This document shows positions 45,192-54,314 of a stretch of DNA of 64,000 nucleotides, one piece after another; within the stretch, counting starts at the first letter, position 1, and the number at the start of each line of letters is the position of its first letter. Source of the DNA: Sphingomonas populi. GTDB lineage: Bacteria > Pseudomonadota > Alphaproteobacteria > Sphingomonadales > Sphingomonadaceae. Where the stretch lies: NCBI RefSeq assembly GCF_004208535.1, contig NZ_SGIS01000002.1, positions 124,001 to 188,000 on the forward strand, written 5' to 3'. Position numbers and translations under genes: made by a program. The notes under the pieces are model-generated. The model saw only the letters and a list, made by a program, of their open reading frames with translations, was not told the DNA's origin and did no database searches.

Positions 45192-45898
45192 CCCGCAGAC
45201 ACCACCGTTCCCCCGCGAACGCGGGGGTCCAGAGTCACGGACGCAACACTGCTTGGCCCTGGGCCCCCGCCTGCGCGGGGGCACGTTCGCGGGGCCGCGA
45301 ACGTGGCTTCACGCTCGTCGAAGTGATGATCTCGCTCCTCATCTTCGGCATGCTGGCCGCCGCCGGGGTCGCGTTGCTGTCGTTCAGCGTGCGTGCGCAG
45401 GGGGTGATGGCGGGCAAGCTCGATGACACCTCCGCGCTCAACCGCCTCGCCTCGATGCTGCAAGCGGATCTCGCGCAGGCCTCGCTTCGCCAGACGCGCA
45501 ATGATCGCGGCGATCCGCTGCCCGCCTTCACCGGCGAGCGCGGCTCCGGGGCCACCCCGATGATCCGGCTGGTGCGTGGCGGCTGGAGCAATCTCGATGG
45601 CGCGCGTCGCGCCGGGTTGCAGAAGGTCGAATACCGGCTCGACGGCGATACGCTCATCCGTATCGCCTATCCGATGCTCGACGGCGCGGCGCCGTATCCG
45701 CCGACCGCGATGCTCGTGAAGGTGCGGCAGGTCGGCCTGCGCTACCGCGTCAACGGCGCGTGGAGCGACCATTGGGAAGGTTCGCCGCAATCCCCGCTGC
45801 CGCAGGCGCTTGAGATGCGGCTGGTGCGCGACGACGGCACTGAGTTCCGCGAACTGTTCCTCGTCGGCACCGGCTATGGCGAACGCAAGGGTGGCTGA
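45188..45898 (+). CDS. gspJ: minor pseudopilin GspJ with repeat-derived long leader
   Basis: GspJ is part of the GspI-J-K tip complex. This 236-residue protein has its mature sequence starting FTLVEVMISLLIFGMLAAAG, then a GspJ-type periplasmic domain. The leader of 40 residues contains a palindromic repeat (45210-45285), read as SPANAGVQ and PACAGARS. No in-frame ATG, GTG or TTG exists between the repeat and the cleavage site, so the repeat must be translated. The GTG start overlaps the gspI stop. Confidence 0.9.
   Translation: MTRRHHRSPANAGVQSHGRNTAWPWAPACAGARSRGRERGFTLVEVMISLLIFGMLAAAGVALLSFSVRAQGVMAGKLDDTSALNRLASMLQADLAQASLRQTRNDRGDPLPAFTGERGSGATPMIRLVRGGWSNLDGARRAGLQKVEYRLDGDTLIRIAYPMLDGAAPYPPTAMLVKVRQVGLRYRVNGAWSDHWEGSPQSPLPQALEMRLVRDDGTEFRELFLVGTGYGERKGG
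45210..45285. repeat. inverted palindromic repeat inside gspJ
   Basis: CCCCCGCGAACGCGGGGG at 45210-45227 and GCCCCCGCCTGCGCGGGGGC near 45262-45281 are two hairpins of one family facing each other. It resembles the elements at 8192 and 36936 in layout. It is wholly inside the gspJ leader. Confidence 0.8.
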
Positions 45899-46877
45899 GC
45901 ATAAGCCCTCCGAAACCGGCGCCGCGCTGCTGACGGTGCTGCTGCTCGTCGCGGTGATCGCGGTGCTGGCGGCGACCGCGCTCGAACGACTGCGTATCGC
46001 CATCAAGCTCGGCGGCAATGCGGTCGCGCTCGATCAGGCGCGCGCCTTCGCGGAAGCCGGCGAGGCGCTGGCGATCAACCGGATCAGCGATCTGCTCGGG
46101 CGCGACGCCACGCGCGTGTCGCTGGCGGGCGGGTGGAGCGACACGCCGATCCCGCTGCCGGTGACGGGCGGCATCGCCACGCTGCGCATCACCGACGGCG
46201 GAAATTGCTTCAACCTCAACGGCCTCGTCACCAAACAGTCCGACGGTCGCTATGTCGCCAATCCCGACGCAGCGACGCAATTTGCGAATCTGATCCGCCT
46301 CGTCGGCGCGCCCGCGCGCTCGCCCGAGGGGATCGCGGCGGCGGCGACCGACTGGATCGACAGCGACACGCAGGCGCTCAGCGGCGGCGCGGAGGACGGC
46401 GGCTATGCCGGCCTCGAAACGCCCTACCGCACCGCCAATACACTGATGACCGACCCGAGCGAACTGCGCGCGGTGATGGGTGTCACCCCCGAAATCTATG
46501 CGGCGCTGCGGCCTTGGCTTTGCGCGTTGCCGGTCGCCGAGCCGACGATGCCCAACGTCAATACGGTGCTGCCCGAACAGGCGCCGCTGCTCGCGGTGCT
46601 GATGCCCGGCGCGCCCAACGTCGCGGCGGTGCGCAGCGCGCTGCTGAGCCGGCCCGTGACAGGCTATGATGACACTTCGAAATTCTGGCAGTCGTCGGCA
46701 TTCGGTGCAGCCGGGAACTATGGCGACGCGACACAGAAGAGCGCCGTCACCACCAAATGGTTCGCGCTGCGCACGGATGTGACCGTGAACGGCACCGATC
46801 TTCAACAAAACAGCCTGATCGACGCATCGACCCTTCCCGCACGGCTCGTCTCGCGGCAATGGGGCGAAGTGTCATGA
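45876..46877 (+). CDS. gspK: minor pseudopilin GspK
   Basis: GspK is the large tip pseudopilin. The 333-residue protein has a short leader and ETGAALLTVLLLVAVIAVLA as the hydrophobic helix, without a canonical Glu5, as expected for GspK. The large periplasmic alpha domain follows (AADWIDSDTQ, and a tail with DVTVNGTDLQQ). Start ATG 45876 overlaps the end of gspJ; GTG 45891 is an alternative. The stop overlaps gspL. Confidence 0.92.
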   Translation: MANARVAEHKPSETGAALLTVLLLVAVIAVLAATALERLRIAIKLGGNAVALDQARAFAEAGEALAINRISDLLGRDATRVSLAGGWSDTPIPLPVTGGIATLRITDGGNCFNLNGLVTKQSDGRYVANPDAATQFANLIRLVGAPARSPEGIAAAATDWIDSDTQALSGGAEDGGYAGLETPYRTANTLMTDPSELRAVMGVTPEIYAALRPWLCALPVAEPTMPNVNTVLPEQAPLLAVLMPGAPNVAAVRSALLSRPVTGYDDTSKFWQSSAFGAAGNYGDATQKSAVTTKWFALRTDVTVNGTDLQQNSLIDASTLPARLVSRQWGEVS

Positions 46878-47968
46878 GCGAAACCCTCGTCCTGTTCCTG
46901 CCCGGTGCGACCGCGCCGTGGCGCTGGCTTCGCGTCAAGGATGGCGTGGTCGCGGCGCGCGGCGAGGGGTTGCCGGTGCTGGCGCCCGATAGCGCGCCGC
47001 CGGTGGTGGTGACGCCAGCCGATGCGGTGACGTTGCACTGGGCCGAACTCCCCGATCGCTCTGCCGCGCAAGCGGTGACGGCGGCGCGCATCCTCGCCGC
47101 AGACGCGAGTGCCGCGCCGCTCAGCGACGTGCATGTCGCGGTCGGTCGCGAGGCGAGCGGCGGCGAACGTCCGATCGGCGTCGTCGCGCTCGCGCAGATG
47201 CGCGGCTGGCTCGACCTGTTGGCGGCGAACGGTGTCGAGGCAGGGGTGTTGTTGCCCGCCCCGCTGCTGCTGCCGCGCCCAGACAGCGGGTTCGTCGCGG
47301 CCGATCTGGAGGGGGAAGGCGTCGTGCGCGGCGCGACCACGGGGTTCGCCGACGAAGCCGGGCTGACCGAGCTCGTTACCGGCGGCGTCGCGCCGGAACG
47401 TCTGGACGGTGCGCAGCGCGATGCGGCGATCGTCGCGGCGGTGGCGGCACCCGCGCTCGATTTGCGGCAGGGCGTGTTCGCACGCCGCACGCGGTTCACG
47501 GTTGACTGGGCGCTGATGCGCCGGCTCGGCTGGCTTGGGCTGGGTATCCTCGGCGTCAGCCTCGCGATCACGATCGTGCAGATCGTGAAATATGATGTCG
47601 CCGCCGCCGATCTCGAACAGCGTGCCGATCTCGCCGCGCGCGCTGGTTTGCCGCAGGGCGAGACCGTCAACGATGCCGACCGCCAGCTCGACGCGCGGCT
47701 GGCGCGGCTGCGCGGGCCGGGGCTTGGCTTCAGCCGCACCGCCGCGACCGTGTTCAGCGCAGTGCGCGCGGTGCGCGGTGCGGAGGTGACAAATCTCGCC
47801 TTCGCGTCCGACGGCACGCTCCGCGTTGGCATCGCGGCGGACGGCGAGGGGGCGGCGACCGATCTCCAGCAGCGGCTTCGCGCCGCCGGCCTCACGGTCG
47901 ATCCTGGCGCGGCGCTGACCGCGTCGGGCGGGCGGATCACGGGAACGCTGACGGTGAAGCCGCAATGA
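46874..47968 (+). CDS. gspL: type II secretion system protein GspL
   Basis: GspL links the GspE ATPase to the membrane. The 364-residue protein begins MSETLVLFLPGATAPWRWLR and has a cytoplasmic actin-like domain (about 1-225), a TM helix near 222-245 (LGWLGLGILGVSLAITIVQI) and a periplasmic ferredoxin-like domain at the end. The start at 46874 overlaps the gspK stop by ATGA. The long upstream open frame is a shadow. Confidence 0.9.
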   Translation: MSETLVLFLPGATAPWRWLRVKDGVVAARGEGLPVLAPDSAPPVVVTPADAVTLHWAELPDRSAAQAVTAARILAADASAAPLSDVHVAVGREASGGERPIGVVALAQMRGWLDLLAANGVEAGVLLPAPLLLPRPDSGFVAADLEGEGVVRGATTGFADEAGLTELVTGGVAPERLDGAQRDAAIVAAVAAPALDLRQGVFARRTRFTVDWALMRRLGWLGLGILGVSLAITIVQIVKYDVAAADLEQRADLAARAGLPQGETVNDADRQLDARLARLRGPGLGFSRTAATVFSAVRAVRGAEVTNLAFASDGTLRVGIAADGEGAATDLQQRLRAAGLTVDPGAALTASGGRITGTLTVKPQ

Positions 47969-48441
47969 TCGCGACGTTCAAACTCTGGTTCGACGGTCGC
48001 TCACGCCGCGAGAAGCACCTGCTGATCGTGATGGCGGCGCTGTTCGTCGTCACCATCGTCTGGGCATTGTACCTTCCGATCGGTGATGCGCTCGCGACGG
48101 CGAAGACGCGGTACACCGATGCGGTGATCCGCCTCGGCGAAACGCAGACCCGCGTGCGAGCGGTCGAGATGCTGCGCAGGCGTGGCGGCGCGCAGCTTGC
48201 CGGCCCGCTCGACACCGTGATCCGCGACCGGGCCAACGAAGCCGGGTTCGATCTCGCCAGCGTCGGGCCGGCGCCGGGCGGTGGCGTTCAGATCGCCATC
48301 GCCAAGGCGAAGCCCGCCGCGCTGCTCGGCTGGGTCGCGACGCTAGAAGGCAGCGGCATCCTCGTCGATTCGCTCTCGGCGACCGACAATGGCGACAAAA
48401 CGGTGGCGGTGCAGATGACGGTCAAGGCGCAGGGCCAGTGA
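47965..48441 (+). CDS. gspM: type II secretion system protein GspM
   Basis: This 158-residue bitopic inner-membrane protein partners GspL. A short cytoplasmic N-terminus (WFDGRSRREKH) is followed by a TM helix near residues 18-38 and a periplasmic ferredoxin-like domain. It overlaps gspL (ATGA) and gspN (GTGA). Assignment rests on size, topology and operon position. Confidence 0.9.
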   Translation: MIATFKLWFDGRSRREKHLLIVMAALFVVTIVWALYLPIGDALATAKTRYTDAVIRLGETQTRVRAVEMLRRRGGAQLAGPLDTVIRDRANEAGFDLASVGPAPGGGVQIAIAKAKPAALLGWVATLEGSGILVDSLSATDNGDKTVAVQMTVKAQGQ

Positions 48442-49163
48442 AGCGGATTCGCCTGACCACCGGCCCGGTCGCGATCTTCGGCGCGGTGTTCGTGGTGGCG
48501 CTGCTCGCCTTGCTGCCGATGCGCGTGGCGCTCGGCGCGATCGGCGTGGGCGAACAGGGGCTGACCGCACGCGCGGTCGAAGGCAGCATCTGGGGCGGCA
48601 CGCTGCGCGAGGCGCAGGTCGGGCGGATCGCGCTCGGCGATCTGCATGTCGCGGTGTCGCCACTCGCGTTGCTGGTCGGGCGCGCGCGCGTTGCGCTGAC
48701 CGGCAAGGCGACCGATCTCGGCCGCAGCGTCGATGGTGCGATCGAGATCAGCCGCCACAGCTTCGGTCTGTCCGGCATGAGCGCGAGCGTGCCGACCGGC
48801 AACATCTTCGCGCCCGCGCCGATTTCTTCGCTCGATCTCGATTCGGTCGATGTCCGCTTCGAGGGCGGCAATTGCGTGCGTGCGAGCGGCCGCGTGAAGG
48901 CATCGCTGAGCGGTGATATCGGCGGCGTCGCGCTGGGGCAGGGCATGGCGGGCGAGGCGCGCTGTGACGCGGGTGCGCTGCTGTTGCCGCTCGCCAGCCC
49001 GGCGGGGGCCGAAAGCGCGGTGCTGCGGCTGTGGCAGGACGGGCGCTACCATGCCGACCTGACGATCCGCTCCGATGATCCGGCCGCGGCGGACCGGCTT
49101 GCGCGCGCGGGATTCCAGCACGGCGACACGGGATATGTGCTTTCGATCGAAGGAAAGCTTTGA
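48438..49163 (+). CDS. gspN: type II secretion system protein GspN
   Basis: This 241-residue protein has one N-terminal TM helix and a periplasmic beta-rich domain typical of T2SSN (LTARAVEGSIWGGTLREAQ, NCVRASGRV). Its role is accessory and absent in several model systems. It starts at GTG overlapping gspM and ends the operon. The prepilin peptidase gspO, needed to process GspG-K, is not in the window. Confidence 0.88.
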   Translation: MKRIRLTTGPVAIFGAVFVVALLALLPMRVALGAIGVGEQGLTARAVEGSIWGGTLREAQVGRIALGDLHVAVSPLALLVGRARVALTGKATDLGRSVDGAIEISRHSFGLSGMSASVPTGNIFAPAPISSLDLDSVDVRFEGGNCVRASGRVKASLSGDIGGVALGQGMAGEARCDAGALLLPLASPAGAESAVLRLWQDGRYHADLTIRSDDPAAADRLARAGFQHGDTGYVLSIEGKL

Positions 49164-49168
49164 CGGCC

Positions 49169-49198
49169 TTGACGGGTCGCCCTCCCGCCCGCTAGGAG
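49169..49198 (+). promoter_or_regulatory. candidate promoter of tRNA-His
   Basis: TTGACG (49169-49174), 18-base spacer and TAGGAG (49193-49198), ending 13 bases before the tRNA. Good -35, weak -10. Confidence 0.4.
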
Positions 49199-49211
49199 CG
49201 CGCCTTCTAAC

Positions 49212-49289
49212 GGCGATCGTAGTTCAATTGGTTAGAGCGTCGGCTTGTGATGCCGGATGTTGCGGGTTCAAGTCCCGTCGGTCGCCCCA
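49212..49289 (+). tRNA. tRNA-His (anticodon GTG)
   Basis: Anticodon stem TCGGC/GCCGG with loop TTGTGAT gives GTG. The gene encodes the extra G(-1) at 49212 opposite discriminator C73 at 49286, the identity element of histidine tRNAs. CCA is encoded at 49287-49289. A wobble T6-G occurs in the acceptor stem region. Confidence 0.95.
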
Positions 49290-49322
49290 TTTTCCCGCAC
49301 CGCTTTTGAGCGGCGAGCGCGC

Positions 49323-49850
49323 TCAGCGCTCCAGCAGGCGCGGCATCAATTCGACGAAGTTGCAGGGCTTGTGCCGGCTGTCGAGTTGGTCCTTGAGGAT
49401 ACCGTCCCAGCCGTCCTTCACCGCGCCGGTCGATCCCGGTAGCGCGAAGATATAGGTGCCGCGCGTCACGCACGCGCACGCGCGCGATTGCACTGTCGAC
49501 GTGCCGATCGTCTTGAAGCTCAGCCAGCGGAACAGTTCGCCGAAGCCGGGAATCATCTTGTCGGCGACACGCTCGATCGCCTCGGGGGTTACGTCGCGCC
49601 CGGTCACGCCGGTGCCGCCGGTGGTGATGATGCAATCCACCTCGGGATCGTCGATCAGCGCGTGGAGGCGCGCGACGATCGTGTCCGCGTCGTCCTTGAC
49701 GATCCGGCGCTCGGCAAGGACGTGCCCCGCCTCGGTCAGCCGTGCGATCAGCGTATCGCCTGACCGGTCGTCGGCGAGCGTGCGCGTGTCGGAGATGGTG
49801 AGCACCGCGATCCTGACCGGCAGGAACGCGGCGTTCAGGTCAATTGGCAC
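49323..49850 (-). CDS. moaB: molybdenum cofactor biosynthesis protein MoaB
   Basis: MoaB-type proteins bind molybdopterin and may adenylylate it. The 175-residue protein shows [15 protein letters not shown], the MPT-binding [16 protein letters not shown] and [13 protein letters not shown]. The N-terminus overlaps the lytic transglycosylase stop by 11 bases, so it is the last gene of a three-gene minus-strand operon. No other moa or moe gene is nearby. MogA-like activity cannot be excluded. Confidence 0.92.
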   Translation of the reverse strand: MPIDLNAAFLPVRIAVLTISDTRTLADDRSGDTLIARLTEAGHVLAERRIVKDDADTIVARLHALIDDPEVDCIITTGGTGVTGRDVTPEAIERVADKMIPGFGELFRWLSFKTIGTSTVQSRACACVTRGTYIFALPGSTGAVKDGWDGILKDQLDSRHKPCNFVELMPRLLER

Positions 49851-51618
49851 TGGCGATCGAGATTGGCTTGATGCCGGTCGCGGTCATCCGTACCGCGCTC
49901 GCGCCCGGCATTCCGGGGAAGCGCGGCCACAGCCCTTGCGCGAGCGCGGCGCGGCTCGGCGAGGCTTTCTTGCCGGTCTGGCCTTCGTACACCCAGTAGT
50001 TGCGCAACACCGTCGTCACGTAGCCGCGCGTCTCCCAATACGGGATCGATTCGATATAGAGCAACGGATCGCCGCCATCGCGCGCCTGCGCGTTCCACAG
50101 CGACACCGGCAGCGGGCCGGCATTGTACGCCGCGATCACCTTGGGCAGCAGCCCGCCGGTGCAGGACTGGTCACGCAACTGTTCGAGATAGGACTGGCCG
50201 ACTTCCATGTTGGCGCCCGGCCGCGACAGCGCGGCGCGGTCGTAGCTGCGGCCATGTTTGCGCGCGATGTCGCTGGCGGCGGCCGGCATCACCTGCATCA
50301 GCCCGAACGCACCCGCCGGGCTGGTGACGGTGGTGCGGAAGCGCGATTCCTGGAGCGTGTGCGCGAACACCAAAGCCTTATCGACGCGCCAGCCGCCATC
50401 GGGCGTCCAGTTGGGCGAGGGGAAGCGCGCCTCGACCGGCGGCGTCGCGCCGACCGGGCCGTTGTGCGACAGCCACACCAGAGTCGCCGGCAGGTTAAGC
50501 GCCTCGGTGAAGCGCACCAGCGCGGGGAATTCGGACGGATCGCCGATCCGCGCCTGCTGGCGGATCACTTCGTCGGCGAGGTCGCTCTCGCCGATTTCGG
50601 CAAGCGCGGCGGCGACGTGGATATTGGGGCGGCGCGACAACAGATCCCAGTCGCGCGCGAAGGCCGCAGCGCCGGCGTGCGGCAGCGGATCGCGGATACC
50701 CAACGCCTGCCGCGATAGCAGCCCGTAGAAGGTCTCGCGATATTGCGCCGCGCTCTTCAGCCGCGCCTCAATACGGTCGGGGCGCGCGCACACCATGTCG
50801 GCGCGGGCCGCCCAATACAGCCCGGCGGCGCGGAGCTCCACGTCGGACGCCCGCGCCGCGACTGTCTCGAAGCCGGTGCTGGCGGCGGTGCAGTCATGCT
50901 GGCGCCATGCTGCAAGCGCACCGACCCAATTGCCCTGCACCGCCCAGTCGCCATAGCCCGAGGACGCCTTGGCGGCCATCGTGCGTGCGTTCACATCGTC
51001 ACCGGCGAGATAATACATCCACGCCACGCGCTGCTGCCACTCTGTCGTCGCATCGCTCGACAGGCCCGGCATCGATTCGAGCAGGGCTTGCGCCGAGGCG
51101 CCGTCATCGGCCTTCACGAACGGCTGCATACGGATGGCGAGTTCGCCGGCGACCATGTCGCTCTTGATCGCCTTGGCGCGCTGGCGCTGCGGCGCGCCGT
51201 CGATCCACGCGAGCTTGCGCGCGAACGGCAGCGCGGGCAGGCCGACGCCGCCGCGCGAGGAGGCGAGCGTGTAAATCTGCTGTGCCTGCGGCAGTTCGGG
51301 CGCATCGGCGAGCAGCTTCATCAGCGGGTCGAGATCGGCCTTGGGCGATCCCTTCGCGGTGACGAGTTCGGCGCGCGCGATGGCGTGGAGCGGGCCGGGC
51401 TTCATCGCGTCGAGCTGGAGCCGCGCGTCCTGCCATTTCTGCGCGCGAATGCTGGCGAAGACCGCGCTGTAACCGGCGCGCTGCTCAGCATCGAGTTGAG
51501 TGGGAATGGTGGCGACGGGGGTGGTGACGGCACCCGCCGTCACGGGAGCCGCCGGTTCGGCGAAGGCGGCGACGGGCAGCAGGCTAAGCGTACAAGCGAG
51601 AATGAACTTCGCGGTCAC
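49840..51618 (-). CDS. soluble lytic transglycosylase, second SLT-domain protein
   Basis: This 592-residue periplasmic protein has a signal peptide ([14 protein letters not shown]), a helical superhelix and a C-terminal SLT domain. The catalytic Glu is E424 in TLQESRF, followed by [16 protein letters not shown] and VIAAYNAGP. The sequence is only distantly similar to the protein at 13754-15748. The GTG start overlaps the stop of the uracil-DNA-glycosylase-like gene as GTGA. Confidence 0.9.
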   Translation of the reverse strand: MTAKFILACTLSLLPVAAFAEPAAPVTAGAVTTPVATIPTQLDAEQRAGYSAVFASIRAQKWQDARLQLDAMKPGPLHAIARAELVTAKGSPKADLDPLMKLLADAPELPQAQQIYTLASSRGGVGLPALPFARKLAWIDGAPQRQRAKAIKSDMVAGELAIRMQPFVKADDGASAQALLESMPGLSSDATTEWQQRVAWMYYLAGDDVNARTMAAKASSGYGDWAVQGNWVGALAAWRQHDCTAASTGFETVAARASDVELRAAGLYWAARADMVCARPDRIEARLKSAAQYRETFYGLLSRQALGIRDPLPHAGAAAFARDWDLLSRRPNIHVAAALAEIGESDLADEVIRQQARIGDPSEFPALVRFTEALNLPATLVWLSHNGPVGATPPVEARFPSPNWTPDGGWRVDKALVFAHTLQESRFRTTVTSPAGAFGLMQVMPAAASDIARKHGRSYDRAALSRPGANMEVGQSYLEQLRDQSCTGGLLPKVIAAYNAGPLPVSLWNAQARDGGDPLLYIESIPYWETRGYVTTVLRNYWVYEGQTGKKASPSRAALAQGLWPRFPGMPGASAVRMTATGIKPISIASAN

Positions 51619-52358
51619 GATCCGGTTCCCCCGATCAACATCTGTAAATCTCTCCAGGCTTCCGCTTTTTGGGCTGGCCGTTCGAGCAAGAGGCGGGGGT
51701 GGAAACTCGCCACCGCCTCGGTTGTGTGCTCGTGTATGGCAGGCAAATGGTTAACGCGGCGTAAACTACCGCGCGCGCGCGTCACATCCATCGCAAGCAA
51801 CGCCCGGCTTGTCGCATTTCCGAGGATTAGCAACCGCTTGGGCGCAACCAAAGCGACATGATGGCGTGCGATTTCGCCGAGCCGCTCCTCGACTTCCGGC
51901 GCGATCCGGCCGGCGAGCGGGCGCACCGTGCAGAGCGACGCGAGGTACACGGTCTCGCGGGTATGGCCGATCGCGGCGAGCATCCGGTCGAACAGCCGCC
52001 CCGCCGCGCCGTCGAGCAACCGCTCGCCATCCTCGCGTTCGGGCGTATCGACGAACACCATCAATTCGGCGGTGGGTGATCCCTGCGCGGCGAGCGGGAT
52101 GCCGCCATTCCATCCCGCCTCGGGGGCATCCGGTCCCGTCCGCCACGCCAGGAACGCATCGAGCGTCGCCGGTAGCGGAACGACGACCGGGGCGGTGGGT
52201 TGATTGGCGACGATTCGTTTTGCGGCGGGCGGCGGCGCGGGGGCGGCGAACCAATCGCGCGGGGTTTCGTCGGCGAGCGAGTCGATGCCGGCGTCGCGCC
52301 ACCATTCCAGCGCGCTCGCAACCGCATCCTGCCAAACGATATTCTGGTCTGCCCCCAT
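51615..52358 (-). CDS. uracil-DNA glycosylase-like protein lacking Fe-S cysteines
   Basis: This 247-residue protein has the alpha/beta core of family 4/5 uracil-DNA glycosylases: ERLLDGAAGRLFDRML, a beta segment YLASLCTVRPLAGR, LLILGNATSRALL and the motif SFHPRLLLERPAQK. Canonical members have four cluster cysteines and a GExPG motif; here there is a single Cys and the first motif reads VDTPERED. Activity is therefore doubtful. It is first in an operon with the lytic transglycosylase and moaB, and diverges from the ETF dehydrogenase. Confidence 0.82.
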   Translation of the reverse strand: MGADQNIVWQDAVASALEWWRDAGIDSLADETPRDWFAAPAPPPAAKRIVANQPTAPVVVPLPATLDAFLAWRTGPDAPEAGWNGGIPLAAQGSPTAELMVFVDTPEREDGERLLDGAAGRLFDRMLAAIGHTRETVYLASLCTVRPLAGRIAPEVEERLGEIARHHVALVAPKRLLILGNATSRALLAMDVTRARGSLRRVNHLPAIHEHTTEAVASFHPRLLLERPAQKAEAWRDLQMLIGGTGS

Positions 52359-52473
52359 GTGACCTTAGACTAGCATGTTGACGCAAAGGTCAATTCGCTG
52401 GCACGCGCAAATGGACAAGGCGTTGCGGTGGCACGACGAGCAAGCCCGACCGCGCCATATGAGGGAGATAATG

Positions 52474-54135
52474 ATGAGCGAACGGGAGTCGATGCCATAT
52501 GACGTCGTGATCGTGGGCGCTGGGCCGTCCGGCCTGTCCGCCGCGATCCGGCTGAAGCAACGCGCGGCCGAACAGGGCGCGGAGCTGTCGGTCTGTGTGC
52601 TCGAAAAGGGCTCCGAGGTCGGCGCGCATATCCTGTCGGGTGCGGTGATCGACCCGCGTTCGCTCGACGAATTGATCCCCGACTGGAAGGAGAAGGGCTG
52701 CCCGCTCGCCGAGGTGCCCGTTACCGACAACCAGCACTGGATCTTGTCGAAGATCGGCAAATTCGCGGTGCCGCACTTCATCACCCCCGGCTTCATGCAC
52801 AACAAGGGCACCTACACCGGCAGCCTCGGCAATCTGTGCCGCTGGCTGGCGGGGCAGGCGGAGGAACTCGGCGTCGAGATTTTCCCCGGCTTCGCGGCGG
52901 CGGAAATCCTGTTCGACGAAGCGGGCGCGGTGATGGGCGTCGCGACCGGCGACATGGGCGTCGCGCGCGACGGCACGCACAAGCCCGATTACACGCCTGG
53001 CCTCGAACTCCACGCCAAATACACCTTCTTTTCCGAAGGCGTGCGTGGGCATCTCTCCAAGGAGATCATCCGCACTTTCGATCTGGCGAAGGATTCGCAG
53101 GCGCAGGTCTATGGCCTCGGCATCAAGGAATTGTGGGACATTCCGGCCTCCAGCCACGTCCCCGGCCGCGTCATCCACACGCAGGGCTGGCCCCTCAAGG
53201 AAACGCCGGGGTCGAACGGCGGCGGCTTCCTGTATCATCAGGCGGGCGGGCAGGTCGCGCTCGGCTTCGTGACGTGGCTGTCGTACACCAACCCGTATCT
53301 GTCGCCTTTCCAGGAAATGCAGCGCTGGAAGACGCATCCCGAGATCGCGGCGATCCTCAAGGGCGGCAAGCGCGTCTCCTACGGCGCGCGTGCGATCAGC
53401 GACGGCGGCTTGCAGTCGCTGCCCAAGCTGACCTTCCCCGGCGGCGTTCTGATCGGCGACAGCGCCGGCTTCCTCAACGTGCCGCGCATCAAGGGCACGC
53501 ACACCGCTATGAAATCGGGCATGATGGCCGCCGAAGCGGCGGTCGAGGCGATCCTGTCGCAGCGCCAGCATGACGAGCTGGTCGCCTATCCGGCGGCGTT
53601 CGAGCGGAGCTGGGTCAAGGCGGAACTCTCCGTCGTCCGCAACGTCGTGCCGCTGGTCGAGAAGTTCGGCGAGATGGTCGGCGCCGGCCTCGCCAACGTG
53701 ACGATGTGGCTGGAAAGCTGGGGCATCAAGATGCCCTTCACGATGAAGCACCACGCCAACCACAAGACCCTTTGGCGCAAGGATCAGGTCAAGCCGATCG
53801 ACTATCCCAAGCCCGATGGCGTGCTGACCTTCGACCGGCTCTCCTCGGTGTTCCTGTCGAACACCAATCACGAGGAGGACCAGCCGGTCCACCTGACGCT
53901 CAAAGACCCGAACGTGCCGGTCGAATATGATCTGCCGCTGTATGACGAGCCGGCGCAGCGCTATTGCCCGGCGGGTGTCTACGAGATCATCGGCGTCGAG
54001 GAAGGTGACCCCAAGTTCGTCATCAACGCGCAGAACTGCGTCCACTGCAAGACGTGCGACATCAAGGACCCGACGCAGAACATCAACTGGGTGGTGCCGG
54101 AAGGCGGCGGCGGCCCGAACTACCCGAATATGTGA
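52474..54135 (+). CDS. electron transfer flavoprotein-ubiquinone oxidoreductase
   Basis: This membrane-associated FAD and 4Fe-4S enzyme passes electrons from acyl-CoA dehydrogenases via ETF to ubiquinone. The 553-residue protein has the FAD dinucleotide fold VVIVGAGPSGLSAAIRL at the N-terminus, GDSAGFLNVPRIKGTHTAM, and C-terminal cluster ligands in YCPAGVYE and CVHCKTCDIKDP. The start is one of two tandem ATGs (52471, 52474) behind GAGGGAG; the longer frame to 52375 lacks similarity. Confidence 0.94.
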   Translation: MSERESMPYDVVIVGAGPSGLSAAIRLKQRAAEQGAELSVCVLEKGSEVGAHILSGAVIDPRSLDELIPDWKEKGCPLAEVPVTDNQHWILSKIGKFAVPHFITPGFMHNKGTYTGSLGNLCRWLAGQAEELGVEIFPGFAAAEILFDEAGAVMGVATGDMGVARDGTHKPDYTPGLELHAKYTFFSEGVRGHLSKEIIRTFDLAKDSQAQVYGLGIKELWDIPASSHVPGRVIHTQGWPLKETPGSNGGGFLYHQAGGQVALGFVTWLSYTNPYLSPFQEMQRWKTHPEIAAILKGGKRVSYGARAISDGGLQSLPKLTFPGGVLIGDSAGFLNVPRIKGTHTAMKSGMMAAEAAVEAILSQRQHDELVAYPAAFERSWVKAELSVVRNVVPLVEKFGEMVGAGLANVTMWLESWGIKMPFTMKHHANHKTLWRKDQVKPIDYPKPDGVLTFDRLSSVFLSNTNHEEDQPVHLTLKDPNVPVEYDLPLYDEPAQRYCPAGVYEIIGVEEGDPKFVINAQNCVHCKTCDIKDPTQNINWVVPEGGGGPNYPNM

Positions 54136-54231
54136 CGCGCCGGGCCAGGCGCAGCAAAGCTGCGCCGCGCCTCAAGGCGCGTCCGGCCGGCGGCGCCAAA
54201 GCGCCGACCGACGGCGTGGCTTCGCCACGCC
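54134..54231. repeat. cluster of four consecutive small hairpins
   Basis: GGCGCAGC-AAA-GCTGCGCC (54148-54166), GCGCC-TCAA-GGCGC (54167-54180), CGGCGC-CAAA-GCGCCG (54191-54206) and GGCGTGG-CTTCG-CCACGCC (54213-54231). Outer bases GACGCGCC/GGCGCGTC (54134/54176) extend the second stem. It lies between the ETF dehydrogenase stop and ispE and may act as a terminator. Confidence 0.75.
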
Positions 54232-54314
54232 GCGCCAAACCGCGCCACTCGCCGCTTCTATCCGCCCGAAAGCGCGGCTAGGGACGCAGCCGATATCGAC
54301 ATGAAAACGGCAGC

